From: Clostridia bacterium
GTDB taxonomy: Bacteria; Bacillota; DSM-521; Neomoorellales; Neomoorellaceae
Assembly (NCBI GenBank): GCA_030445875.1
Contig: JASUSX010000150.1
Location: forward strand, 1-5,186
Direction of reading: 5' to 3'
Length of the DNA stretch: 5,186 bases
Of this stretch, positions 1 through 5,186 are shown piece by piece; the stretch's first letter is position 1; the number at the start of each line of letters is the position of its first letter. The notes beneath the pieces were generated by a model that was not told where the DNA came from, did not search any database, and saw nothing but the letters and a program-made list of their open reading frames with translations. The position numbers were made by a program, and so were the translations under genes.

Positions 1-587
1 TGCACCTGGTGGGGGGCCAGGCCCCACAGGGTCTGCACTGCCTGGATGATACGCGCGCGCACTACGGGATCCCCTGCCCCTTCAGCCACCACCAGCACTC
101 CCAGGACCTCGGGCTGCGATTCGCGCTTGACTACCGGTACTTCACTGCCGCTGAGCTGGCCGTTGCGGGCCATAACCAGTTGCGCGTCTTCGCTGCTATC
201 GGTCGTTACCCTGGTGCCGCCGCTTTGCTCCTTTTCTTCAATGCTGTGCCGGGTCGCTTTAGTGTTGGTGGCAAATTCTTTCAGGGGGCTGGTTTTTAGG
301 GATACCCGGACTGCCACCCTGCCGGCCCCGGCGGCCTTCTCTAATATCCCCTGCAGCTGGTTCTCCAGCTCGCGGGCGGCTATCATCAATTCTGTCTCCC
401 GCTGATCCTGGCTAACCTGGCTGCTTACCTCCGCGGCCGGTCTCCCTTCTTTTCCTTTACCGGCGCTATTAAGGTTGCCGATGCTCATCAAAACGCTTCC
501 CAGGATAAAGGCCCCGACGGCCAGCCAGATGTACCAGGGCGGTTTCTGGGACAGGAAACGCCCTCCCCACCACTTGTCTTTTAGCAA
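1..587 (-). CDS. spoIIIAG: SpoIIIAG, stage III sporulation ring protein (3' end cut by window edge)
   Basis: Reads from a TTG at 587 through the left edge with no stop: 195 complete codons. Family knowledge: SpoIIIAG builds a large ring in the space between mother cell and forespore membranes as part of the SpoIIIA-SpoIIQ channel. Seen here: a short cytoplasmic N-terminus rich in Trp and Lys (residues 1-17), one membrane helix (about 18-36), a polar linker with Lys/Glu (37-60), then the ring-building fold: helix at 62-85, strand at 90-98, a long polar insert (about 99-157, the place where the family carries its beta-triangle), the conserved strand with VLGVLVVAEGAGD (161-173), and a helix at 175-190. 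B. subtilis SpoIIIAG has about 229 residues, so roughly the last strand and tail are missing. The start is chosen because AGGAGG lies 9 nt before the TTG, whereas the nearby GTG at 594 is only 2 nt from it and in another frame. It lies 24 bp after spoIIIAF. Confidence 0.93.
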   Translation of the reverse strand, partial: MLKDKWWGGRFLSQKPPWYIWLAVGAFILGSVLMSIGNLNSAGKGKEGRPAAEVSSQVSQDQRETELMIAARELENQLQGILEKAAGAGRVAVRVSLKTSPLKEFATNTKATRHSIEEKEQSGGTRVTTDSSEDAQLVMARNGQLSGSEVPVVKRESQPEVLGVLVVAEGAGDPVVRARIIQAVQTLWGLAPHQV

Positions 588-596
588 GGGACACCA

Positions 597-602
597 CCTC
601 CT
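597..602 (-). promoter_or_regulatory. Ribosome binding site of spoIIIAG
   Basis: A perfect AGGAGG on the minus strand, 9 nt upstream of the TTG at 587-585. It decides the start of spoIIIAG: no ATG lies near, and the GTG at 594-592 is too close and out of frame with the conserved protein. Confidence 0.8.
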
Positions 603-611
603 GTAAACTCC

Positions 612-1340
612 TCACTTCCTGATAATTACCTCCACCTGGCCGGGGTCGAGGCTGTAAAAATAGGCAACCATGGCCTTAATCTTAGCCTGCAGCGCCTCAA
701 CCTCGCCCCCGGATGCTTTAGCAACCCCAGCAGGGGGTTCCCTGGACACCGGAGGTAACTGGCTGCCAGGCCCCGCCAGGTCAGGGGTTTCTAGGGGACT
801 GCCGGGAAGGCCACTTTTTTCCCGAGCGGGTTCTGCCTGCCCCCCGGCCCCGGGTGCAGGGCCGGGTTTGGCTTCCCCCTGGGCCTCGACCGGTTCCACC
901 GGTGGGGATGTCCCGGTAATTACCGTGACCACTACCCGCCGGATGGCTCCCAACCTCTCCCCCTCACCGGCCACACTCACCAGAACTTCGGCTGCTTTAA
1001 CCCCCGGCACCAGGCCGACCAGGGCCTTGATCTGCCCGGCCAGCCTTTCCCGGTAAATCTCCAGCGCCGCTTCTTCGTTGGCCCGGGCCATTTGCCGGCC
1101 CTGCTCTATCGGGGCCGGCCCCGGGGCCTCCAGCCGCAGGTCCCAGGCCGTGACGTCCAGCTCCGGCCCGAAACGAAAGCCTTCCACCAGGGGAGTTAAA
1201 ATAGCTACCACGACAAAAAGGCCTAACACCAGGCGCACATAACTGATCATCCTCTTTTCCGGGAGCAGCATCTCCAGGAAGGCCGTCAGTAAGGCAATCA
1301 GGGCCACCTGGCGGACAATTTCCCCTATCTTTGCCAGCAC
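612..1340 (-). CDS. spoIIIAF: SpoIIIAF, stage III sporulation protein with ring-building domain
   Basis: 242 residues from a GTG start. Family knowledge: SpoIIIAF is a membrane protein of the SpoIIIA-SpoIIQ complex whose soluble part has the ring-building (alpha-beta-beta-alpha-beta) fold also found in type III secretion rings. Seen here: two membrane helices (about 9-26 and 33-52) separated by a charged turn with PEKR, then a helix at 84-110, strands at 114-123 and 132-142, a Pro/Gly/Ala/Glu-rich stretch (about 143-212), a helix at 213-231 and a final strand QVEVIIRK at the very C-terminus. B. subtilis SpoIIIAF is about 206 residues; the excess lies mainly in the low-complexity stretch between the second strand and second helix. 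The start follows the spoIIIAE stop by 5 bp and is served by AAGGGGG 8 nt upstream, inside the end of spoIIIAE, so the two are probably translationally coupled. Confidence 0.93.
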   Translation of the reverse strand: MLAKIGEIVRQVALIALLTAFLEMLLPEKRMISYVRLVLGLFVVVAILTPLVEGFRFGPELDVTAWDLRLEAPGPAPIEQGRQMARANEEAALEIYRERLAGQIKALVGLVPGVKAAEVLVSVAGEGERLGAIRRVVVTVITGTSPPVEPVEAQGEAKPGPAPGAGGQAEPAREKSGLPGSPLETPDLAGPGSQLPPVSREPPAGVAKASGGEVEALQAKIKAMVAYFYSLDPGQVEVIIRK

Positions 1341-1345
1341 GCCCC

Positions 1346-2572
1346 TTACCCCCTTAAAGCCACCGTGATGTTGCCCAGGACGACGGTGACGGCTATAGCC
1401 AGGAAGAAAATCAACCCGGTGACCGCCACGCAGGCAAAGACCAGCGTTAAAGCCCCGCCGATCCCATCCAGGGCTTCGGCCAGTTGTTCCTCGCCGAAGG
1501 GCTGAACCACCGCGGCCGCCACCTTGTAAACGATAATCAGGGAAAGGATCTTGAGCATAGGGAAGGCGGCCAGGAAAAAGATCACCACTACCCCCACCAG
1601 GCTAACTGCGCTCTTCAAAAGCAGGGTTGTCCCGGCAACAGTTTCTACAGCATCAGAAAGCATCCCGCCCACCACAGGCAGGAAGGCATCGGTGGCAAAC
1701 TGGATAGCCCGCAGGCCTACCCCGTCGGCCACAGAACCGGCGACCCCGTAGACGGATAATACGCCGGTAAAAACCGTCATGGTGAGCCCCAGGGCAACCA
1801 TGGCCGCCTGTTTCAGGAGACCGGCCAGCCTGGATACCTGAAAGCGGTCGGCAATCCGGCCCACTACCGTAAGGCAGGCGGTCAGGTATAACAGGGGAAA
1901 GAGAACATTATGCATCAGGGTGCCGATAATGGTCACGGTATAGATTAAAACCGGCTGTAGCAGGGTGGAAGCCGTTACCCCACCTGTAGCCGCCAGCAGG
2001 GTAATGAGGGTCGGCAGCAGCGACTGGAAGAAAGAAACCATGCGGTCGATGGCCTCTCCTCCGGTGCGGACGGCCAGGGTAAAAGAGGTCAGGGCCAGGG
2101 TAATCAGAGCCAGAAAGGCCACCCCCCGGGCCAGGGTGCTGATGCTCCCCTGGCTGAAGGCGGCTTGCAAGTTCTGCAGTACAGCGCAGGCTATAGCCAG
2201 GATAAGGAGCTGGCCCAGGAGGGCACCGCTGGCCAGCAACTCATGAAACAGGTATTTTAACAACCCCCGCCCGGCAGCCCCGGGGTCCAGGGGCAGTTTC
2301 CCCTGGCGGATGTTAGCCAGTATCTCCTGCCATCCCAGGCGGGGCAGGTACTGGCCCACCTCCTGGTCCAGCTGGTTCAGAAAGGCGTCGATATTACCCA
2401 GGTTGAGTTTGGCCAGCTGGCGTTCTAATTGCGCGTCCAGAACTGTGGCGGCGGTTACCTCTTGAGCCTCCCCTGGCAGCGGGTAATAGGCCCGGGCTGC
2501 CGGAACGGCCCAAACCCATAATAGGATTAAGAAGGCTGTAAGTATTATTCCTGTCCTGTAGCGTTGGGGCAT
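1346..2572 (-). CDS. spoIIIAE: SpoIIIAE, polytopic membrane core of the SpoIIIA complex
   Basis: 408 residues, close to the roughly 400 of B. subtilis SpoIIIAE. Family knowledge: the largest membrane protein of the operon, essential for SigG activity after engulfment and thought to form the membrane core or pore of the SpoIIIA-SpoIIQ channel. Seen here: an N-terminal signal-like segment (Arg4, Arg6, hydrophobic 8-23, then A-R-A at 26-28, a possible cleavage site), an extracytoplasmic amphipathic region (about 40-110) with the segment LNLGNIDAFLNQLDQE, then about seven or eight hydrophobic helices from 114 to 398 and a short end. The frame stays open up to an ATG at 2656 inside spoIIIAD (28 more residues, Cys/Arg-rich). 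I chose the ATG at 2572 because it directly precedes the signal-like segment and has AAGG 10 nt upstream; the longer form would bury that signal. It begins 43 bp after the spoIIIAD stop. Confidence 0.92.
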   Translation of the reverse strand: MPQRYRTGIILTAFLILLWVWAVPAARAYYPLPGEAQEVTAATVLDAQLERQLAKLNLGNIDAFLNQLDQEVGQYLPRLGWQEILANIRQGKLPLDPGAAGRGLLKYLFHELLASGALLGQLLILAIACAVLQNLQAAFSQGSISTLARGVAFLALITLALTSFTLAVRTGGEAIDRMVSFFQSLLPTLITLLAATGGVTASTLLQPVLIYTVTIIGTLMHNVLFPLLYLTACLTVVGRIADRFQVSRLAGLLKQAAMVALGLTMTVFTGVLSVYGVAGSVADGVGLRAIQFATDAFLPVVGGMLSDAVETVAGTTLLLKSAVSLVGVVVIFFLAAFPMLKILSLIIVYKVAAAVVQPFGEEQLAEALDGIGGALTLVFACVAVTGLIFFLAIAVTVVLGNITVALRG

Positions 2573-2582
2573 GGTTTCACAA

Positions 2583-2586
2583 CCTT
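2583..2586 (-). promoter_or_regulatory. Weak ribosome binding site of spoIIIAE
   Basis: AAGG (followed by TTGTG) 10 nt upstream of the ATG at 2572. It is the poorest Shine-Dalgarno in the operon and sits in the largest gap between two spoIIIA genes, but it supports the shorter SpoIIIAE start over the in-frame ATG at 2656. Confidence 0.5.
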
Positions 2587-2615
2587 GCAACCGGGATTTG
2601 CAGCACCGGACCCCG

Positions 2616-3005
2616 TTAAGGCAAAAGGCGCATGATGCTCTCCAGGATGGCGACAATAATCGGTATGGCCAGGACCATGATTAACACCTTGGCGGCCAGC
2701 TCTATCTTGCTGGCGATGGCATTTTCCCCGGCGTCCCGGCAAACCTGGCCCCCAAACTCGGCTACATAGGCGATGGCGATGATTTTTAAGACGGTCTGCA
2801 GGTAAAACTGGTTGATCCCGGCCCTGGCTGACAGGTCGGCCAGGACTTGAACCACCGTACTGATGCGGTCCAGCAGGAGGAGAAAGATAGTCGCGCCTAC
2901 CACCAGGCTGATCAGCAGGGCCGTTTCAGCCCCCCTGGCCTGGCGCACTAGGACCACGAGCAGGGTAGCCGTAAGGGCCAGGCCGACGATCTGGAAAATC
3001 TCCAT
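2616..3005 (-). CDS. spoIIIAD: SpoIIIAD, small integral membrane protein of the SpoIIIA complex
   Basis: 129 residues, matching the usual length of about 130. Family knowledge: SpoIIIAD belongs with SpoIIIAC to a small-membrane-protein family of the mother cell-to-forespore channel, proposed to resemble the small export-apparatus membrane subunits of secretion systems. Seen here: hydrophobic helices at about 3-20, 27-45 and 103-122, plus a moderately hydrophobic segment at 68-83 followed by the family-typical region with AEFGGQVCRDAGE (82-94) and a Lys at 100 before the last helix. The ATG start lies 14 bp after spoIIIAC, and its ribosome binding site (AAGGGGTGG) overlaps the spoIIIAC stop codon, suggesting coupled translation. 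Confidence 0.95.
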   Translation of the reverse strand: MEIFQIVGLALTATLLVVLVRQARGAETALLISLVVGATIFLLLLDRISTVVQVLADLSARAGINQFYLQTVLKIIAIAYVAEFGGQVCRDAGENAIASKIELAAKVLIMVLAIPIIVAILESIMRLLP

Positions 3006-3019
3006 GCCAGGGCCACCCC

Positions 3020-3226
3020 TTAATATAACTGGAATACCGCGCGCACAGCTTCAAAGAGGTTCATTATCAAAGGAATAACCCAGAGTAAAGCTATGGCCAG
3101 GCCGGCCAGCAGGGTCATATAGGCGTACTCGTCCCGCCCGGCCTGTTTGAGGAATGTATGGAAGATAGTGATGATGATCGCCAGAGCAGCCAGGCGGAAA
3201 ATCAGGCTCACGTCAACACTCAGCAT
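3020..3226 (-). CDS. spoIIIAC: SpoIIIAC, two-helix membrane protein of the SpoIIIA complex
   Basis: 68 residues, the same size as B. subtilis SpoIIIAC. Seen here: an N-terminal VDVSLIF segment running into a first membrane helix (about 8-25), a polar loop with HTFLKQAGRDEYA (23-35), and a second helix (37-57), with a short hydrophobic tail. The loop with its Gly-Arg-Asp-Glu-Tyr pattern is characteristic of this family. It is expected in the outer forespore membrane beside SpoIIIAD and SpoIIIAE. The ATG has a strong GGGAGGT 7 nt upstream and follows spoIIIAB by 19 bp. Confidence 0.95.
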   Translation of the reverse strand: MLSVDVSLIFRLAALAIIITIFHTFLKQAGRDEYAYMTLLAGLAIALLWVIPLIMNLFEAVRAVFQLY

Positions 3227-3245
3227 CTTGACTACCTCCCCACCT

Positions 3246-3764
3246 TTAGTACAGCAGAAGCACCAGGGTTACCCCCAGCAGGAAACCCAGGGTGCGCCAC
3301 ATCTTGCCCTGGCGGTTGTTTTCTTCCAGGGCCGCCAGTTGCTGTTGACCCACGAGCTGGCGGGTCAGTTCCAGGTTCTTAACCTGGTCATCGGCCGTAG
3401 AATTACCCAGCATGGGGCCCAGGGATCTGATTATCTCTCGATCCCCCGGCCGCAGGGCCCCCTTCTGGCTCAGCTCCTTGAGGCCCTCTTCCCAGGCCGC
3501 CAGGGCACCGCCAGCCGGATCCTCCCGGAGCTTCCGCGCGGCAGCCTGGAAGAACAGCGCCACCGGCCCGTCCAGGTGTTTACCCACCCGGGCCAGGGCC
3601 AGGGGCAGGGGTGTGGCCCCATAGGCTATTTCTGTCTCCAGCATTTTCAGGCCCGCATTAAACTGGCGCAACTGTTCGATGCGGGCGCTAAAACTGCGGG
3701 CCACCTCCAGCCCCAGGATACTGCAGGTTAAAATTACCAAACCCCCGCCCAGCATCTTTACCAT
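3246..3764 (-). CDS. spoIIIAB: SpoIIIAB, GspF-like membrane-anchored partner of the ATPase
   Basis: 172 residues, equal to the family's usual length of about 171. Family knowledge: SpoIIIAB has hydrophobic segments at both ends and a cytoplasmic helical domain resembling that of the GspF platform protein of type II secretion, and is thought to link the SpoIIIAA ATPase to the membrane complex. Seen here: an N-terminal hydrophobic helix (4-22), a helical cytoplasmic region with the family-like stretch LRQFNAGLKMLETEIAYGATPLP (32-54), a run with DPAGGALAAWEEGL (82-95), a segment LGNSTADDQVKNLELT (118-133), and a C-terminal hydrophobic helix (158-172). Its ATG overlaps the last codons of spoIIIAA by 7 bp, with GGGAGG 9 nt upstream inside spoIIIAA, so translation is very likely coupled. 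Confidence 0.95.
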   Translation of the reverse strand: MVKMLGGGLVILTCSILGLEVARSFSARIEQLRQFNAGLKMLETEIAYGATPLPLALARVGKHLDGPVALFFQAAARKLREDPAGGALAAWEEGLKELSQKGALRPGDREIIRSLGPMLGNSTADDQVKNLELTRQLVGQQQLAALEENNRQGKMWRTLGFLLGVTLVLLLY

Positions 3765-4813
3765 GATCCCTCTCCTCCCCGCCAGGGGCCCTGGCGTATG
3801 ATCTGGCCCTTACCATCCAGGAGGACTTCTATAGTCCCCGGCCCCAGGGAACGGCTAAGGATTATCAGACGCTGCCAGAAGCCCTGTACCAAAAGGGGCT
3901 CCCAACCCGGCCGGTGTTTGAGCCCGGCCAGGCTACCGGCGTGGGCGCTGGCCAGGACGGTCACCCCGGCGTTGAGCATATCCTGCAAGGCCGCCAATTC
4001 CTCCGACCGGCCGATCTCGTCGGTAGCGATCACCGCCGGCCCCATGGAGCGCAGGAGCATCAGCATCCCGGCCGCCCGGGGACAGCGATCCAGGACATCG
4101 GTCCGGGGGCCTACATCTAGCTGGGGCGCCCCCAGCCAGCAAGCGGCGATTTCCGAACGCTCGTCCACCACGCCCACATTAACGCCTGGGAAACGGAGCT
4201 CGGGTATACCTGTGCTGAACAGGCGGATAATATCGCGCAGTAAAGTCGTTTTGCCACATCCAGGCGGCGAAAGGATCAGTGTGTTCAGGGGGTGCCCCTT
4301 GTCCAGGAGATAGGGCATTAGCATCCGGGCGCAGCCAGGGATACTCCGGGCCAGGCGCAGGTTTAACCCGGCGAAATTCTTGAGGGTCTGGACTTCACCC
4401 CGGTGGACCACTGCTTCCCCTACCAGGCCTACCCGGTGGCCGCCGCTGATGGTTATATACCCGGAACGCAATTCTTCCTCCAGGGCGTAAAGGGAACTTC
4501 GGGTGAGGGCCTGGATGGTATGGGTGAGGTCGCTTTCCGTTACCCTGTAGGCTGCGGCCGGGTCAGCAGTTAGAGCTCCGCCGGCCTTTACCCAACCTTC
4601 GCCGTTGCCCCAGCGCACCTGTAAGGGCCGTTCCCGCCGCAAGCGGATCTCTTCCAGGGCCGCTATGATTTTTCGGGGCAGGGCGGCAAGGGCCATACTG
4701 ACAGCTGCCGGTAGCAGGGTCAGTACCGCGGGCAGCCCCCCCGGCGCCGTGTTTTCGGCCTGTCCCACCGGTAAACCGGCCGTGGCCTTTGTAACCAGCC
4801 GCATAGCACCCAT
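3758..4813 (-). CDS. spoIIIAA: SpoIIIAA, secretion-type ATPase of the SpoIIIA-SpoIIQ channel
   Basis: 351 residues from the chosen start. Family knowledge: a cytoplasmic mother-cell ATPase related to PilT/VirB11 secretion ATPases, presumed to energise the channel to the forespore. Seen here: an N-terminal domain (about 30-160) with EEIRLRRERPL and a segment ELRSGYITISGGHRVGLVG; Walker A as SPPGCGKT (182-189, Lys188), with Ser in place of the first Gly; the family signature VVDERSEIA (215-223); the motif DVGPRTDVLD (233-242); Walker B hydrophobic strand ending in DE (265-266); and ASAHAG with His291. The frame stays open to an ATG at 4882, but that ATG abuts the terminator of the upstream gene. 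The ATG at 4813 has AGGAGG 7 nt upstream and is preferred; the ATG at 4804 has too long a spacer. About 28 residues precede the region that matches the start of B. subtilis SpoIIIAA (about 307 residues). First gene of the operon. Confidence 0.95.
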   Translation of the reverse strand: MGAMRLVTKATAGLPVGQAENTAPGGLPAVLTLLPAAVSMALAALPRKIIAALEEIRLRRERPLQVRWGNGEGWVKAGGALTADPAAAYRVTESDLTHTIQALTRSSLYALEEELRSGYITISGGHRVGLVGEAVVHRGEVQTLKNFAGLNLRLARSIPGCARMLMPYLLDKGHPLNTLILSPPGCGKTTLLRDIIRLFSTGIPELRFPGVNVGVVDERSEIAACWLGAPQLDVGPRTDVLDRCPRAAGMLMLLRSMGPAVIATDEIGRSEELAALQDMLNAGVTVLASAHAGSLAGLKHRPGWEPLLVQGFWQRLIILSRSLGPGTIEVLLDGKGQIIRQGPWRGGEGSW

Positions 4814-4820
4814 TTTCCTT

Positions 4821-4826
4821 CCTCCT
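4821..4826 (-). promoter_or_regulatory. Ribosome binding site of spoIIIAA
   Basis: A perfect AGGAGG on the minus strand with a 7-nt spacer to the ATG at 4813-4811. It fixes the start of SpoIIIAA at 351 residues. The upstream in-frame ATGs at 4882 and 4831 have no comparable site, and the ATG at 4831 directly abuts this one. Confidence 0.85.
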
Positions 4827-4853
4827 GCCATTATGCTTATTACCCGCCTGGCA

Positions 4854-4861
4854 ATTTTATG
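4854..4861 (-). promoter_or_regulatory. Candidate SigE -10 element of the spoIIIA operon
   Basis: CATAAAAT on the minus strand matches the SigE -10 consensus as I recall it (CATACAnT) at six of the seven fixed positions. It lies between the upstream terminator and the spoIIIAA ribosome binding site, and a start about 7 nt downstream would leave a leader of roughly 35 nt. SigE control of this operon is established in B. subtilis. The weakness is that the expected -35 position (about 4876-4882) is pyrimidine-rich and shows no ATA-type element, so this is a candidate only. Confidence 0.35.
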
Positions 4862-4880
4862 CAAGGGAAAGGGGAAGGGC

Positions 4881-4910
4881 AAAAAAATAAGACCCCTTTT
4901 TACGGGGTCT
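4881..4910 (-). terminator. Intrinsic terminator of the upstream zinc-ribbon gene
   Basis: On the minus strand AGACCCC (4910-4904) and GGGGTCT (4896-4890) form a perfect 7-bp stem around a 7-nt loop, followed by TA and seven T residues (4887-4881). It starts 10 bp after the TAG of the upstream gene and ends before spoIIIAA. The plus strand has no T-run after the stem, so it acts in one direction. It separates the two transcripts, implying that spoIIIAA needs its own promoter. Confidence 0.88.
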
Positions 4911-4920
4911 CGCTCCGGGC

Positions 4921-5186
4921 CTAAATATCATCGGTATCCGGCGGGGTTTTCCAGTCTTCCTTTTTGGCGGGCGGTGGGCTGCCTTCCCCTTCCTCATTGA
5001 CAAAAACCACCGTCTCGCAATTGGGGCAGGTAACTTCCACGACATCCTCATCGTCGAGGACATCGGCATCGAAGCAGACTACCTCATGACACTTGGGGCA
5101 CTCGACTTCAATATAGTTGTCTTCTTCGTCGTCCTCGTCTTCGTCCTCCTCTTCGTCCTCGTCCGCGTCTTCGTAATCCTCATCAT
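4921..5186 (-). CDS. Acidic zinc-ribbon protein, CD1247 N-terminal-domain type (5' end outside window)
   Basis: Only the last 87 codons are inside; the reading frame enters at 5184 with no start seen (the ATGs at 5186 and 5183 are in another frame). Of the first 22 visible residues 20 are Asp or Glu. Then comes a two-CxxC zinc ribbon: CPKC (29-32) and CPNC (53-56), 20 residues apart, with an extra Cys37 and acidic LDDEDV between them. A polar Pro/Lys-rich tail ends at TAG. From memory, Clostridia carry proteins called CD1247 N-terminal domain-containing with a helical N-terminus, an acidic stretch and this same EVECPxC...EVTCPNC ribbon, often beside spoIIIA; the visible part fits that, but the named domain itself lies outside the window. 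Function is unknown; metal binding is inferred from the cysteines. It is followed by its own terminator, 107 bp upstream of spoIIIAA. Confidence 0.8.
   Translation of the reverse strand, partial: DEDYEDADEDEEEDEDEDDEEDNYIEVECPKCHEVVCFDADVLDDEDVVEVTCPNCETVVFVNEEGEGSPPPAKKEDWKTPPDTDDI
5119..5184 (-). repeat. Low-complexity GAN-codon run encoding an acidic tract
   Basis: A run of 22 codons, 20 of which are GAA/GAG/GAC/GAT, giving an almost pure purine-rich coding strand. It reflects the Asp/Glu tract of the zinc-ribbon protein rather than an independent DNA repeat. It continues to the window edge, so its full length is unknown. Confidence 0.7.

Noticed and set aside
601..900. Possible internal SigE promoter ahead of spoIIIAG, as known for the B. 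subtilis spoIIIA locus.
   Set aside because: I looked on the minus strand for a CATACAnT-like -10 with an ATA-type -35 between the end of the linker and spoIIIAG, and found no convincing pair; the AT-rich bits near 625-665 fit neither element well.
670..1056. A plus-strand open frame opposite the spoIIIAF linker.
   Set aside because: It arises because the Pro/Gly/Ala-rich linker is poor in stop codons on both strands; no start signal or family resemblance.
2573..2656. Longer SpoIIIAE beginning inside spoIIIAD at 2656.
   Set aside because: The extra 28 residues are Cys/Arg-rich, overlap the spoIIIAD end and would bury the signal-like segment; the ATG at 2572 with AAGG upstream is the better start.
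3591..3615. Short runs of repeated GGGCCA on the plus strand, here and at many other places.
   Set aside because: They follow from frequent CTG-GCC (Leu-Ala) codon pairs and GC-rich codon use on the coding strand; there is no regular spacing or long unit that would suggest a functional repeat.
3147..3731. A 194-codon open frame on the plus strand opposite spoIIIAC and spoIIIAB.
   Set aside because: It is antisense to two well-recognised genes, its predicted protein is Gln/His-rich and low in family-like features, and it has no convincing ribosome binding site. GC-rich coding sequence produces such shadows.
3798..4313. A 171-codon plus-strand frame inside spoIIIAA.
   Set aside because: The composition is rich in Arg, Ser and Pro, as expected of an antisense shadow, and the opposite strand carries the conserved ATPase motifs.
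4831..4840. CATAATGG on the minus strand as an alternative -10 for spoIIIA.
   Set aside because: A start about 7 nt downstream would fall in the Shine-Dalgarno of spoIIIAA and remove it from the transcript.

Overview
The window is almost entirely one sporulation operon, spoIIIA, read on the minus strand (right to left). From upstream to downstream it holds spoIIIAA, AB, AC, AD, AE, AF and most of AG; the left edge cuts spoIIIAG just before its expected end, and spoIIIAH would follow outside the window. The order, the protein lengths and the hallmark motifs (VirB11/PilT-like ATPase, a 68-residue two-helix protein, a large polytopic protein, ring-building domains) all agree. The source is therefore an endospore-forming Firmicute. 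The GC-rich coding sequence, strong purine-rich ribosome binding sites, GTG/TTG starts and the neighbouring acidic zinc-ribbon protein point to a Clostridia-type thermophile such as Moorella. That genus-level guess is inference.

Layout: 4921-5186 is the C-terminal part of a zinc-ribbon protein with a very acidic tract, also on the minus strand. An intrinsic terminator (4881-4910) closes that gene. The short gap that follows (to 4814) carries a SigE-like -10 candidate and a perfect Shine-Dalgarno for spoIIIAA. From 4813 down to base 1 the genes are packed tightly: AA and AB overlap by 7 bp, and the other junctions are 5 to 43 bp, each with its own ribosome binding site. No stretch over 300 bases lacks a gene.

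How they work together (family knowledge from Bacillus subtilis): during engulfment the mother cell makes these proteins under SigE. They assemble in the outer forespore membrane as a type II/III-secretion-like complex that meets SpoIIQ from the forespore. AA is the cytoplasmic ATPase, AB a GspF-like platform partner, AC/AD/AE the membrane core, and AF/AG/AH supply ring-building domains in the intermembrane space. The channel supports late forespore gene expression under SigG.

I see no undescribed system here. The points worth a second look are an unusually long Pro/Gly/Ala-rich insert in the ring-building domain of SpoIIIAF, a start-site question for SpoIIIAA solved by the terminator and RBS, and the conserved-looking acidic zinc-ribbon neighbour.
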